Origin: Erigeron canadensis
Taxonomy: Eukaryota > Streptophyta > Magnoliopsida > Asterales > Asteraceae
Direction of reading: 5' to 3'
Length of the DNA: 64,000 bases
NCBI RefSeq assembly: GCF_010389155.1
Contig: NC_057768.1
Location: forward strand, 10,104,501-10,168,500
In this document: positions 56,550-64,000 of the stretch, piece after piece
Position numbering within the stretch: the stretch's first letter is position 1
Layout of the letters: the number at the start of each line of letters is the position of its first letter
The notes under the pieces: generated by a model
The model's database searches: none
What the model was told of the DNA's origin: nothing
What the model saw: only the letters and a program-made list of their open reading frames with translations
Made by a program: the position numbers and the translations under genes

Positions 56550-57032
56550 TGATAGTAACGATTCAGATTCATTTGCTTTTGATAACAAGCAAACAGACTC
56601 CTCTGGATTGTCAACACCTAACACAAGGTCATAGATGTCTCTCTTCCTAGGAGCTTTCAGCAGGATCCAGTCTTCAGGAATAACATATCCCGATTTTAAT
56701 ATAAGTGCTTCTTTCTCATTAAAATGGACAGTATTACCCTTGTGACAAATCTGAGAAACACTTAATAAATTATGTGATAACTGTTACACATAATTGACTT
56801 TGTCCAACGTAATCTTCCCATTGACAACATCACCTTGGCCTGAGATGTTGCCGCCCTTGGGACCTGCGAAACTAACATACGAACCATTTACATCTTCATA
56901 ATTGGACAAAACTTTCTTGTCCTCTGTCATGTGCCGAGAGCATCCACTGTCAACATACCAAAGACTTATAGGCTTCCTTGGTGCTCCCTGCACATTAGAC
57001 GATAAGATGGTTAGTTTCTGAAGGGAACCCAA
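56550..57032 (-). pseudogene. C protease
   Basis: 82 residues open (56784-57032): MGSLQKLTIL overlaps the end of gag by 22 nt, then WYVDSGCSRHMTEDKK with intact D-S-G. A nonsense codon (YV*QLSHN, where E has Glu) stops it; beyond it the reading LLSVSQICHKGN and LKAPRKRDIYDLVLG is conserved to 56550. Confidence 0.88.
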
Positions 57033-57754
57033 ACCTTTTGACGTTTAGGTTTGCCGAATTCATCTCTAATGATCAATTCGGTCCAATATCCATCGCTCTG
57101 TAATAGAGCCTTGGATGAAGATGGTGTCACAGACTGTTTCTTAGGTGAAGTGAAACGAGTCTTAGGAGATGAATTCCTTGGTGAGTGAGTACCAAATCTA
57201 GGTTGACTCCCTAATCGATCATAGAATTTAGAAGAACTATTAATTCTAAAAGGAGGAGATCGATTTTGTTGAGTCATCTTCATAGGTGAATTACTCCTTT
57301 GAGGTGTACGAGAACGACTCAGACTTACACTGCTAGAAGTAGTATTCTGTGAAGGTCCCTGTCGGTTTGGAGTCTTAGATCTATTGACACTAATCCTTTG
57401 ATCTGTAACAATAGACTCTCCATATGACACATTTCTAAGTAATTTAACATAATTCTGTGCATTTTTATTATCCGGATGTCTTTTTGCATACTCCTCATAA
57501 TAATCCCTTTTATATGCACTCATAAATTTTGGTAAAGCTACTTGTTCAACTAGTTTACCCTTCCCTTTAGGATTAGGAATATCACTAACATCCTTTGACT
57601 TGACTTGACTGTCATTCTTAGGATTCTTGTCCTTCCTATTTGGACATTCAATTGCTATATGGCCTTTCTCACGACAAGTATAGCACTTCTTTACTTGTTG
57701 TTTTCTAGATTGACCATTCTCTATTTCTGAGATTGGTATACCATACTCCTTCAT
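57011..57754 (-). pseudogene. C Gag nucleocapsid and basic tail
   Basis: 247 residues: zinc knuckle CYTCREKGHIAIEC at about 57640-57690, YKRDYYEEYAKRHPDNKNAQN, Ser/Arg-rich repeats (SRSRTPQRSNSPMK, PRNSSPKTRFTSPKK), ending KRQKVWVPFRN and stop. The Pol frame begins in the -1 frame inside the last codons; E has the identical layout, so the offset is ancestral. Confidence 0.88.
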
Positions 57755-57775
57755 TTCATTTATGGTATCAAGCGT

Positions 57776-58477
57776 CTATATTGCTTCTTCCATATTTGTT
57801 ATTGGTCTAAAAGGAGCATAATGTCTATCCTTATATGGAATTTGTTCAGCTAACCATTCTTCTTTATTTTCCACACACCAAACTTTGTCAATTCTTGATT
57901 TAGGTTCAATCCTATTTATAGATACTTCTTTATCATAGAAAACTGTATCACAGTCTTTCAATGTGTAGTATACTACCTCATCTGCATTAAAATCTAATTC
58001 AGTTTGTTGGTGACCTTGTAGAAGTAAATCGGAATCTTTAGACACATTACTTTCCTTTTTAAGGATAACATTTTCAGCAGTTAAACTAGTTGAATTTTCT
58101 TTTAGTTTCAATATTTCTTGTTTTAAATCTGACACCATTCTACACACGTCAATTATAGAAGATAAAGAACAAGATACCTTCTGATCTGCAGCCTTGCAAT
58201 CTGCCATGTATGCAACAAAGTCTTCAGTTGTCAAACCTTCAGGTATCACGAAGTTCTTCATCTGCTCTTCAATGCTCTTCATGGAAATGTCATCAACAGG
58301 ATTTGATGACTCTTCCTTTTCTTCAGATGCTTTTACTGTAGTCATTTGTTCACTCTCAGACCTTACTGTGTCAGCAACATTACACATATTCTTCTGTACT
58401 ATCTCAGATGCACTTTCTTCACTTGAGTACACAACATAATCAATTGTTGCACCTACCTCATCATATAATTCTACCAT
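57776..58477 (-). pseudogene. C Gag middle region
   Basis: 233 residues, same frame as both neighbours, delimited by nonsense codons (CAG to TAG at 57776; the upstream one at 58586). Acidic and helical (EEQMKNFVIPEGLTTEDFVAYM, LKQEILKLKENSTSLTAENV), then KVWCVENKEEWLAEQIPYKD. Equivalent to E 24600-25350. Confidence 0.88.
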
Positions 58478-58585
58478 GTAGGCATGATTCGAGGTATCAT
58501 CAGATTGTGTATCCCATTGATAAGTACCATCTGGATTTTTAACAACAACAGCCTTTGACTCCGAAAATGGTGACGAAACTGGCTG

Positions 58586-59914
58586 TTATGGAGTAGCAGG
58601 ATATGTAATCATTGCTTGCGTCTTATGATTATTCGGAGTAATACCGCCTTGATTGTAATTTTGACGACCAGCAACGGTATTATCAATCCTCTTAGGTCGT
58701 TGACACTCTCTTGCAAAATGACCAAATCCATCGCAGATATAACATTTCACCTTGGATTTGTCAAAACCTTTAGTGCCATTACCTATAGGTCTCCCAGTTC
58801 TCTGAGTGAATCTTCTGACGTTAATAGTAAGCATAGCAAGCTGCCATTGTAGATCCATTTCTTCCAAATCATCAGGATCTATTTGATTGTAATCCTCATC
58901 AATTACTGCAGGATCAGTAACCTTTCCTCTAATAAATGCTTTATGAGCATTACAAAAGGCTGAGTAAACACTCATTCTTCCTTCTGCATAACTCATACTC
59001 ATTGGCGTAGAATGAAAAGATTGTACATTGCTCTTGACATTTGAATGTGTATTGTCATAAGCAACATATCCAGCAATACCTTCAGCATCAACTATTGGTG
59101 TAGCTTCTGCACCACTTAGAAATGCATTGTTTCCTGAGCTAGAACTTGCTAAATGAACAGATTTATCATGATAAAAGGATGGATCTTGTGTAAAATCCGA
59201 GTGAGTATCTTTAATCCTTCTCTTCATGTCTCTGTTCTTCAGCTTGGAGACTACCTTTTCAAAATCCCATGTACTGTATTCCTGATCATGTTGAAGTTGA
59301 TGAACATAACCAGTCCATGTCATAGGCAGTGAATCAAAAAACTTATCAACTAGCTCAGTTTGAGGATAAACAACTTCAAAGTATGACAACTCAGTGGTCA
59401 AATGACTGAATCGAATAATAATCTCGTCAAGAGATTCCCCTTTCAGTCCATTAAAGGCTTCATACTGGCGCTTGAGAAACTTGATACGGTTCTTGTTCAA
59501 AGTTACATCGCCCTCACAATATCTTTCGAGAGCATCCCATAAATCCTTTGAAGTAGTGTACTTTTTAAACAAATGTACACTATCTTGAGGCAAGGCCATA
59601 GTAAGAGTAGACAATGCCTTTCCCTCAACAGCGTATCTTTTACGTTCTTCAATAGGCATATCAGCATAAGTATACCTATTGATCACTCCGTTCTTCTCAT
59701 ATGAAGGCCAATCAAAACCTTGAGTTATCACTAGCCACATTTCCATGTCAGTGAGACGAATGTAGTCTTCAAAACGTCTCTTCCACATCCAATAATTTTC
59801 CATACGGAAAAGCTTTGGAGGTGTATTACCCCGACCAACCTCATGATCGTGCATGATCATCTGGCTGATAAGTAAGGCATTAGGTGAGTTTGCGGCAGCT
59901 GGTAAAGTCGTCAT
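58586..59914 (-). pseudogene. C Gag N-terminal (UBN2 capsid) and first CCHC
   Basis: 442 residues, start ATG 59914 (MTTLPAAANSPNALLISQ) about 290 bp after the PBS. Residues 30-200 hold the UBN2 Gag domain (MENYWMWKRRFEDYIRLTDM, SKDLWDALERYCEGDVT, FDSLPMTWTGYVHQL); the CYICDGFGHFAREC knuckle is near the end. Stops at a nonsense codon (ATP*QPV) where E has Gln. Otherwise intact, the best Gag of this family here. Confidence 0.92.
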
Positions 59915-59941
59915 TTCGAATCTTTTGAATTTAAGTAAAAC

Positions 59942-60118
59942 GAAAAACTATTTAGTTCGTATAGCACGAAGGACACGTGGCACGAAGTACACGTGGCACA
60001 AAGAGTTGTTCACGCTGACGTGGCACGAAGTTAACACGAAGTTAACTGATGACGTTATCACGAACACGAAGTTCACTTCGTGCTGACGTATGCACGAAGT
60101 AACACAAAGAAGAGCACG
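59942..60118 (-). repeat. CACGAAG repeats in the leader of C
   Basis: A short version of the leader minisatellite (GGCACGAAGTACACG, AACACGAAGTTAAC and so on), including a decayed CTTCGTGCTGACGTATGCACGAAG palindrome near 60076-60099. Confidence 0.8.
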
Positions 60119-60205
60119 AATTTTCAAATTAACACGAATTTCGAACGAAAATTGAAATCAATAGCTAATCAAACGATCTTAAACCTTCTGGTAATCAACC
60201 TTAGG

Positions 60206-60217
60206 GCTCTGATACCA
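60206..60217 (-). other. Primer binding site of C
   Basis: Plus strand GCTCTGATACCA, two bases from the LTR start at 60220; intact, unlike the copy in E. Confidence 0.92.
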
Positions 60218-60219
60218 CT

Positions 60220-60442
60220 TGTAAGGTGCCCTATTATTGTGTGGATCGTAATAAGATGTGATTCATTATGTCAAGAGTGCGCAATCCTCTTGAGATAACT
60301 AGATTGCCATCTCCTTGGGCTGATTAATTACTTATTAATTAACAAAAGGCAATAGCAATCTAGTTATCTCAAGAGGATTCCACACTCTTGACATAACGAA
60401 TCACATCTTATTACGATCCACGCAACAACAGGGCACCTTACA
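60220..60442. repeat. Inverted LTR pair (hairpin) at the right end of insertion B
   Basis: 60220-60308 is the LTR 3' end of C in minus orientation. 60308-60442 is the last 135 bp of the same LTR in plus orientation, ending ACCTTACA at the CAAAT target duplication. The two form arms of about 88 bp around a loop of about 46 bp. Such a structure is expected when a large LTR-LTR palindrome loses its centre. Confidence 0.9.
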
Positions 60443-61055
60443 CAAATAAACCGGAAAGGGCTAAAGAGCTACTTGGACTAATACATACGGATGTATGTGG
60501 CCTATTTAGACCTGTGTCAAGGAGAGGTGCTAACTACTTCGTCACTTTTACTGATGATTTCAGTCGTTATGGTTATGTTTATTTGATTAAGCATAAACAT
60601 GAAGTTTTCGAAACATTCAGAATCAACTCAGTAAAACCATCAAGATTTTTCATTCGAATCGAGGTGGGGAATACTTAAGTCAAGAGTTTAAAGATTATCT
60701 TAAAGCTTGTGGAATAGTTCAACAGCTTACTCCTCCATATACTCAACATAATGGTGTTTCGGAGTGGAGGAATCAAACCTCTTTAGAAATGGTCCGATCA
60801 ATGAGGAATCATACAACTCATCCTTTTTCGTTTTGGGATTATGCCCTTGAGACTGCTGTTCGCATTCTCAATATGGTTCCAACCAAGAAGGTTGACAAGA
60901 CACCGCATGAATTGTGGCATGGGAGTGTTCCCAAATTGTCTTACTTGAAGGTCTGGGGATGTGAGGCACTCGTCAAACGAGATACGCCTGACAAACTTGA
61001 ATCTAGATCTGTTAAGTGCATCTTTGTAAGATACCCAAAGGAAACAATGGGTTAG
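60443..61055 (+). pseudogene. Element A integrase
   Basis: The reading resumes with NKPERAKELLGLIHTDVCGPF (first Asp intact), TDDFSRYGYVYLIKHKHEVF, then HSNRGGEYLSQEFKDYL, where the second catalytic Asp is Asn, and YTQHNGVSEWRNQTSLEMVRSM with Glu present. An open frame 60789-61055 covers FSFWDYALETAVRILNMVPTKK to the stop after PKETMG. A frameshift near 60630 and stops disrupt it. Confidence 0.88.
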
Positions 61056-61320
61056 TACTTCCACTTTCCTACGGAAGACACTGTCAAGGTACATCGATTT
61101 GCTGAGTTTTTTGAACAGAAACTCATATCTCAAGAAGACAATGGGAGGATTGTTGAACTTGCTGAGAGTCAAGAAGACGTGTCAACTTCTGAAAATACTA
61201 GCACCTTCAACTTGGGGGGGGGGATGTTCTAAGAGATGAATCTCTAGATGAAGTTTAAGTTGAAGATGAAGCGATTCCACTTCGTAGGTCCCAAGGACAA
61301 TACTTGCTCGTGAAAAATTT
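61056..61320 (+). pseudogene. Element A integrase-RT linker
   Basis: Reads YFHFPTEDTVKVHRFAEFFEQ and LISQEDNGRIVELAES after the stop, then a poly-G run (61216-61224) that shifts the frame. A typical variable linker. Confidence 0.7.
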
Positions 61321-62517
61321 ATGATTGAATGTGAAGAACATCTAGTGGGAGATTTGAATGAACCTCATAACTTCAGGGCTGCATTATCGGATCCGGAATC
61401 TGACAAATGGCTTGAAGCTGCGAATGCGGAAACGAAATCCATGAAAGATAATCACGTCTGGAGCTTGGTTGATCTTCCACCAAATGGTAGAACCGTTGGG
61501 TGTAAATGGATCTTCAAGAAGAAGACCGACATGGATGGAAATGTACACACCTATAAAGCTCGTCTTGTGGCAAAAGGTTATACTCAACTTTATGGAGTTG
61601 ATTATGAGGAAACCTTTTCTCCCATTGCGGATATTAGAGCTATTAGGATCATCTTAGCCATAGCAGCGTACTATGACTATGAGATATGGCAAATGGATGT
61701 CAAAACCATTTTCGCGAATGGTTTTCTAGACGAGGAAGTCTATATGGTACAATCGGAAGGTTTTGTCAATCCAGAACATCCCTACAAAGTATGCAGACTT
61801 CAACGGTCCATTTATGGATTGAAGCAAGCATCAAGGAGTTGGAATAAAAGGTTTGATGAGGAGATCAAAAAGTTTGGTTTTACTCAAAATCTTGATGAGC
61901 CATGTGTGTATCACAAAGCTAGTGGGAGTAATGTTACTTTCCTTGTCTTGTATGTCGATGAGATATTGATAATAGGAAATCACATTCCAATGTTGAAAGA
62001 CGTTAAATCTTATCTTGGAAAGTGTTTGGCTATGAAAGACTTGGGTGAAGTGGCATTTAAACTTGGAATCAAGATCTATAGAGATAGAAGTAAAATGTTG
62101 ATTGGATTAAGTCAAAATGCTTATATAGATAAGATCTTGAAGAGATTCAAGATGGAGAACTCTAAGCGCGGGAATTCGCCTATGCAAGAAGGACTTAATT
62201 TATCTAGCAAAAACGGTGCTTCTACACCTGAAGAGGTGGAGCGTATGGGAAGAATTCCTTATGCTTCGATAGTGGGTTCTATCATGTATGCGGTAAGATG
62301 CACTAGACCTGATGTTGCGTTCGTGCAAAATATAGTTAGCCGCTATCAGCAAAATCTTGGAGAGGATCATTGGATTGTTGTAAAGAACATTCTTAAGTAC
62401 ATGCATGCTACTAAAGAATTGTTTTTGGTGTATGGAGGAAATCCCGATGCTGAGCTTAAAGTCACCGGATACTGTGATGCTGGATTTCAAACTTATAAAG
62501 ATGATACAAAATCTTAG
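61321..62517 (+). pseudogene. Element A reverse transcriptase
   Basis: 398 residues: [89 protein letters not shown], and the catalytic motif reads YVDE instead of YVDD. It continues through GLSQNAYIDKILKRFKMENS to TGYCDAGFQTYKDDTKS, where a TAG (from CAG) stops it. The active site change and stop make it inactive. Tork/Angela-like by recollection. Confidence 0.92.
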
Positions 62518-62720
62518 TCAGGATATGTCTTCGTTTTAAATGGAGGTGCAGTAGATTGGAAGAGCAAGAAACAATCTACAGTTGCTATGTCTGCTACAGA
62601 GTCTGAGTATATAACTGCTTCGGATGCGGCCATGGAAGCTGTCTGGATCAGAAAGTTTATTTCTGGACTTGATGTGATGCCATCAAATAACACTCCAATG
62701 AATTTATATTGCGATCCTAG
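62518..62720 (+). pseudogene. Element A RNase H, truncated
   Basis: Continues SGYVFVLNGGAVDWKSKKQSTVAMSATESEYITASDAAMEAVWIRKFI to MNLYCD, where the frame runs directly into LTR sequence. The rest of RNase H, the PPT and the U3 of the 3' LTR are deleted. Confidence 0.9.
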
Positions 62721-62847
62721 AGGGGTTTTACTTTAAACCCTAATTCATCATAATTATTATTTAGAGGGGTTTGATTGGATATATGTTTCGATTGTTTCGT
62801 TGTGCATGCTCGTGATTATATGTGTTTATATATGTCATATTCTAACA
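62709..62847 (+). repeat. 3' LTR of element A, internally deleted remnant
   Basis: Aligns with 7709-7897 of the 5' LTR (TTTTACTTTAAACCCTAATT, TCGTGATTATATG..TATTCTAACA) with about 50 bp missing in the middle. The junction with RNase H falls in TGCGATC, shared by both parents. Ends next to the CTATA duplication. Confidence 0.88.
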
Positions 62848-62852
62848 CTATA

Positions 62853-63371
62853 TCAATACCCAAGTCTCGCTCCAAGGTGTTGCCTCACTACTTCCTCTGT
62901 ATAAGGTAACACTTATAGAACAATTCTTCTAGTTGGTCCGAGATTAATAAGTGTAATTTTCTGTTTTGCATTTTACATAATTAGTTGTTAAATCTTAGTT
63001 AGTCTAGATTCCATTGTTTTCAAGTTAGTGTATCTATCTTTAACGTTGTAAATCTCCTTTGCATATACAAAAGAGTGTATCATAAAATTTCACAACTTAC
63101 TGTCTATTTGTTCTTTATATACTTTCTGTTCTTAATTAATAAAACATTTCCGAATAACATAAGGTTTTGGAGAAATTTACAAACCAACAACATACATAGG
63201 AGTAAGGTAACATAGAGATAGACGAATTCCACTCTTTGATAAACAGAGTTGATGATAAACGAAGTTCAATTTATTATAAAAACACTATTTAATGATAACA
63301 TAATTCAAACCGATGATCACAATGATGGCGACTACGAATATACACAAGGAACGGATATAACATACATATTA
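62853..63371. other. Downstream flank of the HCT-like gene
   Basis: About 520 bp between the end of element A and the stop codon of the acyltransferase. AT-rich, no gene; should hold the 3' UTR and polyadenylation signal of the minus-strand gene (several ATAA/AATAA-like words near 63300-63370). Joined to 7142 before insertion A. Confidence 0.6.
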
Positions 63372-64000
63372 TCATATATTATAGAGAAACTGGCTGAAAA
63401 GCTTATGGTGTTCGACTTGCAGCCGAATGAAAAATGACAAGCTTCCATCATTAATCGGGCTTGGTAACACAAAACCCAAACCTTCCGCTTGAAGCCCACC
63501 AGGCCCTGAAAATATAGGTGGACCCCATCCGAAGTTAGCCTCATACAGTGGGAGTTTAGCCCAGCTCGTTATTGCAAGACTGGAGGAGTAATTACTCTGA
63601 AACATACCACCAATTAGAGTCTTCAAGTCGGGTTGTAGTTCCAAATAGTCGAGTGTTGACCTCAGATAGTCGTCGTCCCTCATACTTATTGCATTGTGGA
63701 TTTTACTAGCAGCATACGAACTAGGATTCGATTGAATTTCACATGCTAGAGATATAACACTTGTGATAACAACAGCATTCCCAAAATAACCTTTAGGCAA
63801 GTTGGGTTGAAAGCGGGTCCGCCCATTAGTAGCAATGTAGAGCTTAGTTTCCTGATCATCTAAAAGCCCACGGGCTTTAGTAATGCACTTCCAAATATGG
63901 CCCGCGAGCAACTCAAAAGTGCTGAATCTGATTGTGTTACCATATTCCTTTGATTTGACTTTCAGCAAATCCAGCTGGTCTCGTGATAACTTGAATATCG
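63372..64000 (-). CDS. HCT-like BAHD acyltransferase, C-terminal part
   Basis: 208 codons of a minus-strand exon, open to the window edge, ending FSQFLYNI and TGA. Family: hydroxycinnamoyl-CoA:shikimate/quinate transferases, cytosolic enzymes that move a hydroxycinnamoyl group from CoA to an alcohol or amine in phenylpropanoid metabolism. Support: FKLSRDQLDLLKVKSKEYGN, a TFELLAGHIWKCITKARGL helix, LYIATNGRTRFQPNLPKGYFGN, YLELQPDL, ITSWAKLPLYEANFGWGPP, GLGFVLPSPINDGSLS. The second BAHD motif DFGWG reads NFGWG (63522-63536). The HXXXD catalytic motif lies beyond the window. Exact acceptor (shikimate, quinate, other) cannot be told. Intact so far as seen; element A inserted just downstream. Confidence 0.93.
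   Translation of the reverse strand, partial: IFKLSRDQLDLLKVKSKEYGNTIRFSTFELLAGHIWKCITKARGLLDDQETKLYIATNGRTRFQPNLPKGYFGNAVVITSVISLACEIQSNPSSYAASKIHNAISMRDDDYLRSTLDYLELQPDLKTLIGGMFQSNYSSSLAITSWAKLPLYEANFGWGPPIFSGPGGLQAEGLGFVLPSPINDGSLSFFIRLQVEHHKLFSQFLYNI

Larger units (their letters stand above)
48913..60308 (-). mobile_element. Copia element C (Sirevirus-like, with aORF)
   Basis: 3' LTR 48913-49596, PPT, aORF, RNase H, RT, integrase, protease, Gag, leader, PBS and the first 89 bp of the 5' LTR. It is the most complete copy of its family in the window and the reference for the pieces of E. Nonsense codons in gag (58586, 57776), protease region (56784), a 22-bp deletion in the integrase zinc region and frameshifts near 54100 and in the aORF make it inactive. 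It is joined on the left to X and E through a shared LTR and on the right to an inverted LTR end. Confidence 0.88.
11058..60442 (+). mobile_element. Composite insertion B within element A
   Basis: Bounded by identical target duplications CAAAT (11053-11057 and 60443-60447). The outer ends are plus-oriented LTR ends of one family: a complete 684-bp LTR at the left and the last 135 bp of such an LTR at the right. The body between 11985 and 60308 is minus-oriented Copia sequence of the same LTR family. B was probably a plus-strand element that later received minus-strand copies and lost its own internal region and most of its 3' LTR by deletion; an internal inversion is the alternative. Confidence 0.75.
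7148..62847 (+). mobile_element. Copia retrotransposon A, split by nested insertions
   Basis: 5' LTR 7148-7897, PBS, long leader, gag and protease up to 11057, then integrase, RT and RNase H from 60443, and a decayed 3' LTR ending at 62847. Perfect 5-bp target duplications CTATA (7143-7147 and 62848-62852) show that both ends belong to one insertion. About 6.3 kb is its own DNA and 49.4 kb is later insertion. The reading is continuous across the gap: Gag-pre-integrase residues before 11057 join the integrase residues after 60443. All catalytic centres are damaged, so it is dead. Confidence 0.92.

Overview
This is plant nuclear DNA, almost certainly from a eudicot and probably from the daisy family (Asteraceae). 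That assignment is an inference from the look of the hydroxycinnamoyltransferase gene and of the Copia elements with a long extra ORF after pol; no search was run. Only one cellular gene is visible: the 3' part of an HCT-like BAHD acyltransferase on the minus strand at the right edge (63372-64000). Nearly everything else is LTR retrotransposon, stacked several levels deep.

Left flank: a Ty3/gypsy element on the minus strand (gag remnant 1-830, 5' LTR 1765-4551) sits in the 3' end of a Copia element (4552 to about 5623). An unexplained AT-rich stretch with small internal duplications follows (5624-7142). At 7148 begins Copia element A (+). Its 5' LTR is 7148-7897 and its decayed 3' LTR ends at 62847. 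CTATA target-site duplications at 7143-7147 and 62848-62852 prove it is one insertion, about 520 bp beyond the stop codon of the HCT-like gene.

Element A is split at 11057/60443 by a second insertion B (target duplication CAAAT on both sides). B has plus-oriented LTR ends, but its body is a minus-strand array of related Copia copies sharing LTRs: C (48913-60308), a short fragment X (48594-48912) and E (11985-48593). E was itself hit three times: by Copia D (34866-47364, target duplication TTTTC), by a gypsy non-autonomous element G (25660-34479, left edge deleted), and by F (12125-22011, target duplication TTGTG). G carries a 3.05 kb gypsy solo LTR, S (27580-30631, target duplication ACGTC). 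The order of insertion is therefore A, then B with E, then D, F and G, then S inside G.

C, D and F each carry a long ORF after the pol position ('aORF', often called env-like). In all three its N-terminal part looks related, the visible ends in D and F are strongly basic, and no signal peptide or membrane segment is evident. Each aORF is preceded by sequence that looks like a plant promoter. F has kept the aORF and a coiled-coil Gag-like ORF but has no protease, integrase, reverse transcriptase or RNase H, and it carries two clusters of a palindromic GATCTAAATTTAGATC motif. These are the most interesting features of the window. All element coding regions except the D pol ORF are broken by stops, frameshifts or active-site changes.
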